Positions 8,658-18,178 of a stretch of 64,000 nucleotides of DNA are shown in pieces; within the stretch, counting starts at the first letter, position 1; each line of letters opens with the position of its first letter. The stretch comes from JAHEEL01 sp963836085 (GTDB lineage: Bacteria; Actinomycetota; Acidimicrobiia; Spongiisociales; UBA5794), in NCBI GenBank assembly GCA_963836085.1, contig CAWIHT010000012.1:212284-276283 (forward strand), given 5' to 3'. A program made the translations under genes and the position numbers. Under the pieces are notes generated by a model. The model did no database searches. It saw only the letters and a program-made list of their open reading frames with translations, and was not told where the DNA came from.

Positions 8658-9740
8658 ATGTATCTTTCCTGGCTCGAACTCACCGACACGCGCTGCTACA
8701 AGAAGCTGCGTTTTGAGCCGGCTGAGGGCGTCAACATCCTTGTTGGCAACAATGGGGCTGGCAAGACCAGCATTCTCGAAGCAGCGGCCTACCTCGGACT
8801 CTTGAAATCATTTCGTAGCACCCCCGACGATGCGATTGTGAGAAACGGCGCTGAACAGGCCGTCATCCGTGGGGAGTTCGCGACTCCGTCGGGGACCACC
8901 AGGGTCGAGGTCGTGATCCCGCGGCCGGGTCGGCGCCGGATCCTTGTGAATGGGAAACGACCGCAACGGAATAGGGACGTCCTGGCGCAGATCCCCGTCG
9001 TGGCGTTCCAACCCGACGATCTCGATCTCGTCAAGCGAGGACCGGGCCTGCGACGCGGCTATCTCGATGACCTGGCGGCACAGCTCTGGCCCCAGGCCGG
9101 CGCCGATCAGCAGGACTATGAACGAGCGGTCCGTCAGCGCAACTCACTGTTGAAGCAGGAGGGGAGACGGGCAGACTTGATCACGCTCGACGTCTGGGAC
9201 GATCGTGTGGCCATCGCCGGGGCCGCAGTGTTCGACCATCGACGACGCGTTCTCGAGACTCTGGACGGCGCCCTCGGAGAGGCCTACCGCCTCGTCGGCG
9301 AGCGCGGCGGGCTGACCTGGGAATACGCGTCAAACTGGGGGGCGGCGATCGATCGAGGGGGAGGGGCTGATCGTCTTCGCAACGTCCTCCTCGAACGGCG
9401 CCAGCGAGACCAGGATCAGAGGACGACGAGCGCCGGTCCACACCGTGACGATCCGGCCCTGGTCATCAACGGCCGACCGGCTCGCACCATGGCCAGCCAG
9501 GGAGAGCAGCGCACCGTTGCCTTGGCACTACGCGTCGCGGCCTACCGCGTACTGAGCCAGCACCGACCTTCGATGCCGATCCTGCTGCTCGACGACGTGT
9601 TCTCTGAGCTTGACCCGGCGCATGCCGCCGGCGTGATGACGCTCCTGGGCGCCGGACAGGTTCTTGTCACGAGCGCGAGAGATGATGAGGTCCCGACAAC
9701 CGGTCGACGATGGAACGTCGACCAGAGGACCGTGACATGA
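8658..9740 (+). CDS. recF: DNA replication and repair protein RecF
   Basis: 360 residues. Walker A GNNGAGKTS is at 30-38, the ABC/SMC-type signature SQGEQRTVALAL is near 277-288 and Walker B ILLLDDVFSELDP follows. RecF loads RecR/RecO at gaps in single-stranded DNA. The ATG at 8658 is 50 bp after dnaN. Its last codons overlap the next gene by 4 bp (ATGA). Confidence 0.97.
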   Translation: MYLSWLELTDTRCYKKLRFEPAEGVNILVGNNGAGKTSILEAAAYLGLLKSFRSTPDDAIVRNGAEQAVIRGEFATPSGTTRVEVVIPRPGRRRILVNGKRPQRNRDVLAQIPVVAFQPDDLDLVKRGPGLRRGYLDDLAAQLWPQAGADQQDYERAVRQRNSLLKQEGRRADLITLDVWDDRVAIAGAAVFDHRRRVLETLDGALGEAYRLVGERGGLTWEYASNWGAAIDRGGGADRLRNVLLERRQRDQDQRTTSAGPHRDDPALVINGRPARTMASQGEQRTVALALRVAAYRVLSQHRPSMPILLLDDVFSELDPAHAAGVMTLLGAGQVLVTSARDDEVPTTGRRWNVDQRTVT

Positions 9741-10087
9741 CCAGAGCCAACTACTACCGATCAGGACCGGAACGCAAGGATCCCGCGGTGATCGACGACC
9801 TTCTCGGCTCTATCGTCGAGCAGGCAGGTGCCAGCCGCGACCTCGGGATCTCAGACCTTGTCGCTTCATGGGATGAGGTCGTCTCTGAGCGCTGGCAGGG
9901 CCGATCGCGGCCAATCGGGGTACGCGAACAGACGCTCCTCATCGAGGTGCCGGACGGGTCTGCGGCAAGCCTCCTCCGATATGACTCGGCCGATCTCCTC
10001 CACCGGATTTCCGACCGCTATGGCCCGGATCTCGTACGTGCTGTTCGGTTCCGCGTCCAGGGAGACGATCGTGGCGGAAAGCCTTGA
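9737..10087 (+). CDS. dciA: DUF721 protein, DciA helicase-loader family
   Basis: 116 residues from the ATG at 9737, which overlaps the recF stop as ATGA; an in-frame ATG at 9710 would add nine residues inside recF. The DUF721 core is visible: a WDEVVSERWQGRSRP segment and LLIEVPDGSAASLLRYDSADLL. DciA-type proteins are the widespread replicative helicase loaders or operators in bacteria lacking DnaC or DnaI. The place between recF and gyrB is the standard one in actinobacteria. Confidence 0.85.
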   Translation: MTRANYYRSGPERKDPAVIDDLLGSIVEQAGASRDLGISDLVASWDEVVSERWQGRSRPIGVREQTLLIEVPDGSAASLLRYDSADLLHRISDRYGPDLVRAVRFRVQGDDRGGKP

Positions 10088-10178
10088 GATGAAAGAGGTT
10101 CCCGCCGGAATCGGCTATGATTACATTGGTGTCAGTAGCCCCCACTGAGCGCCTCCGGGGGCCAGCCTAAGGAGTCCT

Positions 10179-12104
10179 GTGAGCACAACAAAGCGCGGCC
10201 AGAACGCGTCATATGAAGCAAAGGACATCAAAGTCCTCGAAGGGCTCGAAGCGGTCCGCCGGCGACCTGCGATGTACATCGGGTCGACGGGGCCGAGGGG
10301 TCTCCATCACCTCATTTGGGAGGTCGTCGACAACTCGGTGGACGAGGCGATGGCCGGCTTCTGCACGAGGGTTGAAGTGGCGCTCTTGGCAGACGGCGGC
10401 GTGCGCGTCCGGGACAACGGTCGCGGCATCCCGGTGCTCAGGCATCCGAAGACGAAGCAGTCGGCGCTGACGACCGTCATGACGACGCTGCACGCCGGCG
10501 GAAAGTTCGAGGCCGGCGCCTACACCGTCTCGGGCGGCCTCCACGGCGTCGGGATCTCCGTGGTGAACGCCCTGTCGACACGCGTTGATGTCGACATCGT
10601 TCGTGATGGGCATCACTGGTCGCAGACCTATGAGTACGGCGTCCCAACCGGGCCCGTCAAGAAGGGTGCGACGGCGAAGCGGACCGGAACGCAGGTCGTG
10701 TTCTGGGCCGATCCTGAGATCTTCACCGAAGGCCTTGAGTACTCGTCCAAGACCGTCATGAGCCGCCTGCGCGAAATGGCGTTCCTCAACAAAGGTCTCG
10801 AGATCCGCTTCCGCGACGAGCGGTCCGAACCGCCGGTCGAAGAGACCTTCAAATACTCCGGAGGCCTCGTCGACTTCGTCAGGCATCTCAACGCAAACCG
10901 CGAGCCGATTCATCGACAGATCGCCTACTTCGAAGAGACGACCGACGATGCCGAGGTGGCGGTAGCGATGCAGTGGACCGGGTCCTACCGGGAGACGATC
11001 CTCAGCTTTGCCAACAACATCAACACGCACGAAGGAGGAACCCACGAAGAGGGGTTCCGAACGGCTCTCACGCGATCGATCAACGAGTTCGCCCGCGGTC
11101 GCAACCTTCTCAAGGAGAAGGATCCGAACCTCTCAGGAGAAGACGTCCGCGAAGGCCTCACGGTTGTGATCTCCGCGAAGGTCCGTCAGCCGCAGTTCGA
11201 AGGGCAGACGAAGACGAAGCTCGGCAACACCGAGGTTCGTTCGTTCGTCCAGAAGGCACTCAATCAGGCCATTCCCGAGTGGCTCGAACGGAACCCGGGG
11301 GATGCCCGGCGCATCGCCGACAAGTCCTCCCAGGCTGCCAGGGCTCGGATGGCTGCCCGCCAGGCCCGCGACCTCACCAGGAGGAAGAGCCTTCTCGAGT
11401 CCGCAGGGCTCCCCGGCAAGCTTTCCGACTGTTCGTCGAAAGAACCCGAGCGCAGCGAGTTGTTCATTGTCGAGGGGGACTCTGCCGGCGGATCAGCGAA
11501 GCAGGCCAGGAACAGTGAATTCCAGGCGATTCTCCCGATCCGGGGAAAGATCATCAACGTCGAGAAGAACCGCCTGGCCCGGGTCCTCCAGAACAACGAG
11601 ATCCAGTCGCTGATCACCGGCATCGGAACCGGTATCGGTGACGAATTCGACATCAGCAAGGCTCGCTATCACAAGATCGTGATCCTCACGGACGCCGACG
11701 TCGACGGAGCGCACATTCGGACGCTGCTTCTGACGTTCTTCTTCCGGCACATGCCGCAACTCATCGAATCCGGCTTCGTGTATATCGCTCAGCCGCCGCT
11801 GTACAGCGTCAAAGTCGGGTCAAAGACGACATGGATCCAGGACGACGCGGGGCTCGACGAGATCAAGGTACAGCTTGCAGGGAAGAAGCTGAACATCCAG
11901 CGGTTCAAGGGCCTCGGTGAGATGAACGCTGAGGAGCTCTGGGATACCACGATGGACCCGCACCGGCGGGTGCTGCTCCAGGTCGGTCTGGATGACCAAT
12001 TCTCCGCCGAAGAGACGTTCTCGACCCTGATGGGAACGGACGTCGAAGCCCGCCGAATCTTTATCCAGCAGAACGCCAAAGACGTTCGATTCCTCGACAT
12101 CTAG
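10179..12104 (+). CDS. gyrB: DNA gyrase subunit B
   Basis: 641 residues. The GHKL ATPase domain starts after VRRRPAMYIGSTG and contains VVDNSVDEAMAG and a GGLHGVG motif. The TOPRIM domain has VEGDSAGGSAKQ and DADVDGAHIRTLL, which carry the metal-binding acidic residues. The C-terminal RFKGLGEMNAEELW is typical. The GTG start at 10179 follows AAGGAG at 10169-10174. It forms A2B2 gyrase with GyrA encoded 9 bp downstream. The 91-bp gap before it shows no clear promoter. Confidence 0.98.
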   Translation: MSTTKRGQNASYEAKDIKVLEGLEAVRRRPAMYIGSTGPRGLHHLIWEVVDNSVDEAMAGFCTRVEVALLADGGVRVRDNGRGIPVLRHPKTKQSALTTVMTTLHAGGKFEAGAYTVSGGLHGVGISVVNALSTRVDVDIVRDGHHWSQTYEYGVPTGPVKKGATAKRTGTQVVFWADPEIFTEGLEYSSKTVMSRLREMAFLNKGLEIRFRDERSEPPVEETFKYSGGLVDFVRHLNANREPIHRQIAYFEETTDDAEVAVAMQWTGSYRETILSFANNINTHEGGTHEEGFRTALTRSINEFARGRNLLKEKDPNLSGEDVREGLTVVISAKVRQPQFEGQTKTKLGNTEVRSFVQKALNQAIPEWLERNPGDARRIADKSSQAARARMAARQARDLTRRKSLLESAGLPGKLSDCSSKEPERSELFIVEGDSAGGSAKQARNSEFQAILPIRGKIINVEKNRLARVLQNNEIQSLITGIGTGIGDEFDISKARYHKIVILTDADVDGAHIRTLLLTFFFRHMPQLIESGFVYIAQPPLYSVKVGSKTTWIQDDAGLDEIKVQLAGKKLNIQRFKGLGEMNAEELWDTTMDPHRRVLLQVGLDDQFSAEETFSTLMGTDVEARRIFIQQNAKDVRFLDI

Positions 12105-12113
12105 GGACCCCGA

Positions 12114-14549
12114 ATGCCGAACGAAGATCAAACCAGCAGGGTTCTGCCCATCGACATCGAGTCGGAGATGCAGGACTCGTTCCTGGAGTACGCGATGTCG
12201 GTCATCGTGTCGCGCGCGTTGCCAGATGTGCGTGATGGACTGAAGCCGGTCCACCGACGCATCCTGTTCGCCATGCACGACGCGGGGATTCGTCCCGGTA
12301 CGCCGTTCCGCAAGTCCGCCCGCGTGGTTGGCGATGTGGTCGGTTGGTTCCACCCGCACTCACCGGAGGCCGTCTACGACTCGATGGTTCGCCTCGGTCA
12401 GGACTTCTCGTTGAGGGCTCCTCTGATCCAGCCACAGGGCAACTTCGGCACCGTCGACGATCCCCCGGCAGCGATGCGCTACACCGAGGCGCGGATGGCG
12501 CCGATTGCTGCATTCCTGCTCGAAGGGATCGATGAGGACACGGTCGACTGGACCTCCAACTACTCAGGGGAGCGCGAAGAGCCGGCCGTGCTTCCTGCGA
12601 GGTTCCCGAACCTCTTGGTCAACGGGTCGACGGGCATCGCCGTCGGCATGGCGACAAACATCCCGCCACACAACCTCACTGAGGTGATTGACGCCGTTCT
12701 GTACGGACTCGACCATCCCGAAGCAACCGTTGAAGATCTCTCCGAGTTCGTGCAGGGTCCCGACTTCCCGACGGGCGCCTACATCGTCGGTATGACCGGC
12801 GTGAAACAAGCGCTGGCGACCGGCCGCGGGTCCGTCAAGATGCGCGCGGTCACCGACATCGTCGAGACGAAGCGCGGGCGGATGGCGATCGTGGCCACCG
12901 AGATCCCGTATCAGGTCTCTCGCGATCGGATCATGGCGAAGATCGCCGACCTGGTCAGGGCCAAGACCATCGTGGGCATCGCTGACCTTCGTGACGAGTC
13001 CGACCGCGACGGAACACGTCTCGTCGTCGAGCTGAAGAAGGACGCCAACCCGCAGGTGGTGCTGAACCTGCTGTTCAAACACACACAGCTCGAGGAGAAC
13101 TTCTCGGTCAACCAGATCGCTCTCGTTGACGGTGTTCCGCGGACGCTCAACCTCGCGGAGATGATCCACTACTACATCGCCCATCAGCTCGAGGTCATCG
13201 AGCGGAGAAGCCGCTTCCGTCTCTCCAAGGCCGAGGCCCGGGCGCACATCGTCGAGGGGCTGCTCATCGCTCTCGACAACATCGATGAGGTCGTCGAGAT
13301 CATCCGATCGTCCGAGGATGTCGGGGAGGCGCGTACCTCCCTGATGGAGAGATTCTCCTTCAGCGAGATCCAGGCCAACCACATCCTCGATATGCCGCTC
13401 CGACGCTTGACCGCGCTGGAGACCGGGAAGCTCCGTGAGGAGTACGAGCAGTTGCAGGCGCTGATCGCTGAACTCGAGGCGCTGTTGGCCAGCGAAGAGA
13501 AGCGGCGAATCCTTGTCGCAGAGGAACTCACAGTCATCCGTGACAAGTTCGGGAACGAGCGGCGCAGTCGCATCATTCCCGACCTCGGAGAGATGTCCCT
13601 CGAGGATCTCATTGCTGATGAGGAACTGGTCGTGACCGTCTCCGGCGCCGGCTACATCAAGTCGGTGCTCGCCAAGACGTACCGGACGCAGGGCCGCGGC
13701 GGGCGAGGGGTGCGGGGCGCAACCCTGCGCGAGGACGACATTGTGGAGCACGTCATCCACACCACAGCGCATGCGTACCTGCTCATCTTCACCAATCGGG
13801 GCAAGGTCTACCGCATCCGCGCCCACGAGATCCCGCGCAAAGACCGCAACGCCAAGGGTGTGCTCGTCCAGTCCGTGCTACCACTGGACCCGGATGAGAT
13901 CATCGAGGCCGTCATCGACACGCGCGACTACGCCGCCTTCAAGTATCTGGTGATGTTCACGAAGCGGGGCCAGGTCAAGAAGTCGGAGTTCAGGGCCTAC
14001 GACTCGCGCAACCAAGTGCTGGTCGCCATCAAGCTCCTTGAAGACGACGAAGTCGTCGATGTGAGAGTCACCAACGGCGACAGCGACCTGTTGATGTTCA
14101 CGAAGAACGGTCAGGGCATCCGCTTTGCGGAGTCCGCCGTGCGACCGCTCGGGCGGGCATCGCAAGGGGTGCGCGGTCTCCGACTGCGTGATGGAGACGA
14201 AGTCGTCGCCGGGACCACGGCCGAAGAGGGTGGCGATGTGCTGCTCCTCACGGACGGTGGCTATGGGAAGCGGACCAAGATGGAGTTGTTTCGGCGCCAG
14301 GGGCGGGGCGGCATGGGTGTCAAGGCCATGAAGCTCACCAAGGTGCGGGGATCGATGGTTGCTGCGCTGGCGGTGAGTCAGGACGATGAGGTCTTCATGA
14401 TCTCTTCGGATGGCATCGTCATCAGACAAGGCGTCAGCAATATCAGCCGGCAGCGGCGAGAGTCGACCGGCGTCAAGGTTGTGAACCTCGACGGCGATGC
14501 AGAGCTCTCCGCGGTAGCCCTCGTCCCGAACAACGAAGTAGACGAGTAG
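12114..14549 (+). CDS. gyrA: DNA gyrase subunit A
   Basis: 811 residues. The catalytic tyrosine is Y123 in AMRYTEAR. The C-terminal domain has the GyrA box QGRGGRGV and six-blade repeats, as gyrase rather than Topo IV requires. The quinolone-resistance region reads HPHSPEAVYD where most bacteria have HPHGDxxxYD: the usual Gly81, Asp82 and Ser/Ala83 (E. coli numbering) are Ser, Pro and Glu, while the Asp at position 87 is kept. It starts 9 bp after gyrB and is cotranscribed. Confidence 0.98.
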   Translation: MPNEDQTSRVLPIDIESEMQDSFLEYAMSVIVSRALPDVRDGLKPVHRRILFAMHDAGIRPGTPFRKSARVVGDVVGWFHPHSPEAVYDSMVRLGQDFSLRAPLIQPQGNFGTVDDPPAAMRYTEARMAPIAAFLLEGIDEDTVDWTSNYSGEREEPAVLPARFPNLLVNGSTGIAVGMATNIPPHNLTEVIDAVLYGLDHPEATVEDLSEFVQGPDFPTGAYIVGMTGVKQALATGRGSVKMRAVTDIVETKRGRMAIVATEIPYQVSRDRIMAKIADLVRAKTIVGIADLRDESDRDGTRLVVELKKDANPQVVLNLLFKHTQLEENFSVNQIALVDGVPRTLNLAEMIHYYIAHQLEVIERRSRFRLSKAEARAHIVEGLLIALDNIDEVVEIIRSSEDVGEARTSLMERFSFSEIQANHILDMPLRRLTALETGKLREEYEQLQALIAELEALLASEEKRRILVAEELTVIRDKFGNERRSRIIPDLGEMSLEDLIADEELVVTVSGAGYIKSVLAKTYRTQGRGGRGVRGATLREDDIVEHVIHTTAHAYLLIFTNRGKVYRIRAHEIPRKDRNAKGVLVQSVLPLDPDEIIEAVIDTRDYAAFKYLVMFTKRGQVKKSEFRAYDSRNQVLVAIKLLEDDEVVDVRVTNGDSDLLMFTKNGQGIRFAESAVRPLGRASQGVRGLRLRDGDEVVAGTTAEEGGDVLLLTDGGYGKRTKMELFRRQGRGGMGVKAMKLTKVRGSMVAALAVSQDDEVFMISSDGIVIRQGVSNISRQRRESTGVKVVNLDGDAELSAVALVPNNEVDE

Positions 14550-14641
14550 CACAGGACGCTCACAGGCTCCTTCCGTATTCCTTCCCCTGAAGCGGAGGAG
14601 TACTTCGAAGACTGGCGACTCGACCAAACCCCTGGCTATTC

Positions 14642-15145
14642 ATGACCGGTTCCTACACTCGCCCCATGGCTGTTCGGCGTGTACGGCGGGTCATTCGGAA
14701 GATCGATCCGTGGACGGTGCTCAAGGTCTCCCTCTTGCTCAACGCGATTGGTGCCCTCATCTTCGTTCTCGGGGTCTGGGTCTCATGGTCGCTGGCCGTC
14801 CAACGGGGCATCCCGGAGAAGGCGACTGAGTTCTTCGACAACTTTTCGCTCGTCTTCACCCCAAACGGCGAGCTCTACTTCCGGGCCGTGTTCTTCGCTG
14901 CCGTGGTGCTCTACGCCACCATGACGGGGCTCATGACGCTTGGCGCGGTCCTCTACAACCTGATCTCCGACGTCGTGGGGGGCGTCGAACTCATCGTGCT
15001 CGAGGAGACGTACGTCGTGCCCGCTCCTAGGACGGCTCCGGTGCGTCCCGCCGTGCACACTTCGACGAACGGTGTGAGCGTCTCGACGAAGACCGAACCG
15101 GTCGTCGCTACCGTCGATCCGGCTTCTCCGGCGGATGATTCCTGA
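14642..15145 (+). CDS. DUF3566 transmembrane protein
   Basis: 167 residues from the ATG at 14642; a second ATG nine codons in (MAVRRVRR) is an equally good start. A basic N-terminus precedes the KIDPWTVLKVSLLLNAI motif and a first membrane span (about 28-54). A second span lies at about 80-110 (FFAAVVLYATMTGLMTLGAVLYNLI), followed by a soluble tail. DUF3566 proteins sit after gyrA in many actinobacteria; the function is unknown. It ends one base before the convergent NHL gene, leaving no terminator space. Confidence 0.8.
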   Translation: MTGSYTRPMAVRRVRRVIRKIDPWTVLKVSLLLNAIGALIFVLGVWVSWSLAVQRGIPEKATEFFDNFSLVFTPNGELYFRAVFFAAVVLYATMTGLMTLGAVLYNLISDVVGGVELIVLEETYVVPAPRTAPVRPAVHTSTNGVSVSTKTEPVVATVDPASPADDS

Positions 15146-17170
15146 CTATCCCGTTTCGGGTGCGGTGAGGGTGAGCGGGAGACGAATCGACGCCGACGAT
15201 CCCGTCGCAGTCACGTCGAGAGGGATCTCGAAGCGGGTTCGCTCGAAGAGACAGAGCCCCTCGGCATCTTTGCGGCACCAGACGAGGGCGAGATCCGCAG
15301 TGAGCACCCCACGTCCCTCCTGGAGGTCGAGCGGTATCTGGACCGGGAACGTTGTCCCGGTGAGGTCCGTGGTGGCGCCGTTGGGGAACGTGGCGACAGC
15401 GCCGCTCTTGGTCAGGACGATCGACGAGGAAGCGTCATCGTTGACCTTGTATCCCTCGGGGAGGATCACATCGAGGACGACGTTGGCCGGTCCCGCGCCG
15501 GCCGACACGGAAGGAACGGGGACCACCGTTCCCCAGTAGCCGTTGGAGGCAGCGGCAGTGGTGAACGAGTCAATCCCAGAGAAGACCGCCGTCGTGGTGA
15601 TACCCGTAGCGAGATCGACTGTTCGGATCACATGGTTGTTCGTATCGGCGACCCACAATGTGTCGCCGTCAACCGAGAGGCCGCCCGGTTCGTAGAAGAG
15701 GGGGTCTGCCCCGTCCCTCCAGCCGTGTTCTGAGCCCCACAGCGAACGTGTGTCTCCGGTCTTCGGATCAATGCTCTTGATCTTCGAGTTGTAGGTGTCG
15801 GCGACGAGGAGGCGACCGCCGTGCTCGTCGATACCAAGCGGGTGCTGGAACCGAGCCGCGGAGCCGAAGCCGTCCTGATCTCCGAACTCGAAGAGGTTCT
15901 CCCGGCCGCCGGCAACGAGTGAGGTCAGACCATCTTCGTCCTGGACGGCGGCGCTCCGGATTGAACTGGACTCGGAGTCCGCGAAGTAGAGGAGACCGTC
16001 GGTTGCGAATACCAGACCCGACGGTTGCGCGAGGGACGCTTCGAGGAGCACATCGTTGAGGGTGCCCTCGGCGGCGCTCCCGACCGACGGGCGGGCAGTT
16101 CCGGCGGCAAGGTCGATCGTCCAGATCTGGTGGGTTCCAGCATTGGCGACGTAGAGGTCGTCACCGGCGAGTTCGAGCGCCCACGGAGAGTTCAGTTCCA
16201 CGTCCGCGACGGGCCCGGCGGTCGGTGGCCAGCCCTGTTCTCCGTTGCCGGCGAGGGTTGTGACTTCCCCGGTGATGAGGTCGATCGCCCGGATGGCGTG
16301 GTTGTTGGTGTCGGCGACGTAGAGCGTGTCGCCGTCTGCGACCAGGCCCTGGGGGGAGGAGAACGAGGCTTCCGCCGCCCCGCCGTCGGCGAAGCCCTCG
16401 CGACCGGAGCCGAATACGGCGGTGACGGTTCCGTCATCGGTCGCGGCGACGATCCGGTGGTGGCCGGTGTCTGCGATGAAGAGGCGATCAGTGGACGGGT
16501 CGGCGTAGACCTTCCCGGGGTAGGAAAGGACCGTGTCTGGGGAACCATCCCGCTCCAGTACGAGGGCGATCGGGGTCCGGTCGATCTGGTCGGCGGCACC
16601 GTACTCGGCGATGAGGTCCGCGATCACCGGTTGGACGACGTCGTAGACGCCCTCTCCGGCGTGGGTCCCCACGGCATTCCCTTCCGGGTCGATAAGCGCG
16701 ATCGTCGGCCAGGCCCGTGCTCCCCACGAGTCCCAGATCGCGAAATCGGCATCGTTCACGACCGGATGACGGAGGTCGTAGCGCTGCGTTACCTGCCGGA
16801 TGTTGTCCGTATCTGCCTCATTATCGAACTTTGCGGAATGCACTCCGATGACCACGAGTTCGTCCGGGAACTCGGCCTCGAGACGCTTGAGGTCCGGGAT
16901 GATGTGAATGCAGTTGATGCATCCATATGTCCAGAAGTCGAGCAGCACGACCTTGCCGCGCAACGAAGCGAGGTCGAGGGGTTGATCGACGTTGAGCCAG
17001 TCGAGCCCCTCCGGGAACTCGGGAGCTGGAGTGCGTCCGGATGTTGGTGTGTCGACGTTCTTGGCAGTGGTTGAGGCAGTTGTCGACTCGGTCGTGCTCC
17101 CGGCCGTGCACACGCTGGCGGTGAGTGCAATGACGAACAGCATGAGGAGGTACTTCGGCATGGCGGTCAT
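15146..17170 (-). CDS. Secreted thioredoxin-NHL repeat protein (NHLRC2-like)
   Basis: 674 residues. A signal-like N-terminus (to about 22) and a Thr/Ser-rich linker precede a thioredoxin-like domain, in which FWTYGCINCIHIIP holds the CxxC pair at 84 and 87. Then come repeated NHL beta-propeller blades (motifs such as LYVADTNNHAIRAID, LFIADTGHHRIV and LLVADTYNSKIKSID) and a final beta-rich domain. The order matches the NHLRC2 family. The cysteine near residue 21 is not in a clean lipobox (ASVC), so lipidation is doubtful. A start at the second Met (17161) is possible. It lies 32 bp after an unknown gene on the same strand. Confidence 0.85.
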   Translation of the reverse strand: MTAMPKYLLMLFVIALTASVCTAGSTTESTTASTTAKNVDTPTSGRTPAPEFPEGLDWLNVDQPLDLASLRGKVVLLDFWTYGCINCIHIIPDLKRLEAEFPDELVVIGVHSAKFDNEADTDNIRQVTQRYDLRHPVVNDADFAIWDSWGARAWPTIALIDPEGNAVGTHAGEGVYDVVQPVIADLIAEYGAADQIDRTPIALVLERDGSPDTVLSYPGKVYADPSTDRLFIADTGHHRIVAATDDGTVTAVFGSGREGFADGGAAEASFSSPQGLVADGDTLYVADTNNHAIRAIDLITGEVTTLAGNGEQGWPPTAGPVADVELNSPWALELAGDDLYVANAGTHQIWTIDLAAGTARPSVGSAAEGTLNDVLLEASLAQPSGLVFATDGLLYFADSESSSIRSAAVQDEDGLTSLVAGGRENLFEFGDQDGFGSAARFQHPLGIDEHGGRLLVADTYNSKIKSIDPKTGDTRSLWGSEHGWRDGADPLFYEPGGLSVDGDTLWVADTNNHVIRTVDLATGITTTAVFSGIDSFTTAAASNGYWGTVVPVPSVSAGAGPANVVLDVILPEGYKVNDDASSSIVLTKSGAVATFPNGATTDLTGTTFPVQIPLDLQEGRGVLTADLALVWCRKDAEGLCLFERTRFEIPLDVTATGSSASIRLPLTLTAPETG

Positions 17171-17202
17171 TCAACCGTTGGAACGCATCTACGGCAGCAT
17201 TG

Positions 17203-17922
17203 TCAGCCCGTCGACGTGAACGATGCCATGTCGAGGCCGATGCGGAGTGCTACTGCGAGATAGTCGTCGGCGAATTCGTCGGGGGTGTGCAGGCCAGTGG
17301 GGACCAGGCCGAGCGCCGTGATCATTGCCCCAGCAGCAAGACCGATCGCTTCGAGATGGGTTGCGAGATCGGCGATGCCGAACGTGCGCACCGAGGTGGG
17401 CGTCGTGGCCCGAACAACGATGCCCGCCCATTCGTCGGGTACGGGAGCGGCGACGTCGAGGCGTCGATTAGTCATGCCGCGGCGAGTGCCCCAACGCGGT
17501 CCGACCGGTTCGGGGAAGCTGATGGGTTCGCCGCTGCGAATCGGCTTTCCCGGTTCGGTCCACGCGAACAGGACCTGTGCGCTGTCGTCGGCCTCTCGTT
17601 CGGCAAGGCTGCGTCCGATGCCCGAGACGAGGTTGGATCCGGCCAGGACTGTGGCCCCAGAGAGGTCGATGGAGGTGTCGACGGTGTCGCCCCAGAAGAC
17701 ACATGGGACGCCGGCCTCCATCGCCTCAGCGAGGATGGTCGACTCGGGATCGTCGGTGACAACAGCGTCGAAGTCTGTGATCGAGTTGACTCGCCTGAGT
17801 CTGGTGTCCCGGTCCTTCACGGCGCGTCTGACGATGCCGAGCACCGTGAGTTCTGATTCGCCGAGGAGGAGGCGCCCTGCGCGGACGCCGATCTCGGACG
17901 TGTGGTCGAGTGCGATCCTCAT
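17203..17922 (-). CDS. Conserved hypothetical protein, possible Rossmann-like fold
   Basis: 239 residues, not assigned to a family. The first part has a strand-helix pattern (MRIALDHTSEIGVRAGRLLL, then VLGIVRR and DFDAVVTDD) that resembles a nucleotide-binding Rossmann start, but no certain glycine motif is visible. The middle has GVPCVFWGDTVD and the C-terminal half a hydrophobic helix (LEAIGLAAGAMITALGL). No signal peptide. Its start overlaps the preceding small membrane gene by 4 bp (ATGA), so the two are coupled and probably work together. Gene reality is well supported, function is not. Confidence 0.65.
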   Translation of the reverse strand: MRIALDHTSEIGVRAGRLLLGESELTVLGIVRRAVKDRDTRLRRVNSITDFDAVVTDDPESTILAEAMEAGVPCVFWGDTVDTSIDLSGATVLAGSNLVSGIGRSLAEREADDSAQVLFAWTEPGKPIRSGEPISFPEPVGPRWGTRRGMTNRRLDVAAPVPDEWAGIVVRATTPTSVRTFGIADLATHLEAIGLAAGAMITALGLVPTGLHTPDEFADDYLAVALRIGLDMASFTSTG

Positions 17923-18140
17923 TGGTCGACCGGTTCAACCGGCTGCCACGTTCCTTCCTCGGCGGATGGACGGCTCGGCCGGCGCGTGACGACGATGGCG
18001 ACGGCTACCGCAGCCGCCGCGGCGAGGACAACAGCATTCACAACGGGTTTCATGGTCTCGAAGCGTAGTGACCCGGCAGGGTTGACGGTCTGAGGAGACC
18101 TGGCGACGGGCGCCGCAACATCGCTACTCAACCGCTCCAC
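17919..18140 (-). CDS. Small single-span membrane protein
   Basis: 73 residues from a GTG at 18140, or 44 from the ATG at 18053. A single membrane span (VNAVVLAAAAAVAVAIVV) is followed by RR and an acidic/proline tail; with the short start this is a minimal anchored peptide. There is no convincing ribosome-binding site for either start. It overlaps the next gene by ATGA and begins 38 bp after the VIT1-type transporter, suggesting one operon. Function unknown. Confidence 0.55.
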   Translation of the reverse strand: MERLSSDVAAPVARSPQTVNPAGSLRFETMKPVVNAVVLAAAAAVAVAIVVTRRPSRPSAEEGTWQPVEPVDQ

Positions 18141-18178
18141 AACGATCGGCCGCCAGTCGGGTGGAGAGGCGTCCGGGC

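Noticed and set aside
12800..12815. Second parS site (GCGTGAAACAAGC)
   Set aside because: Only half of the palindrome is present.
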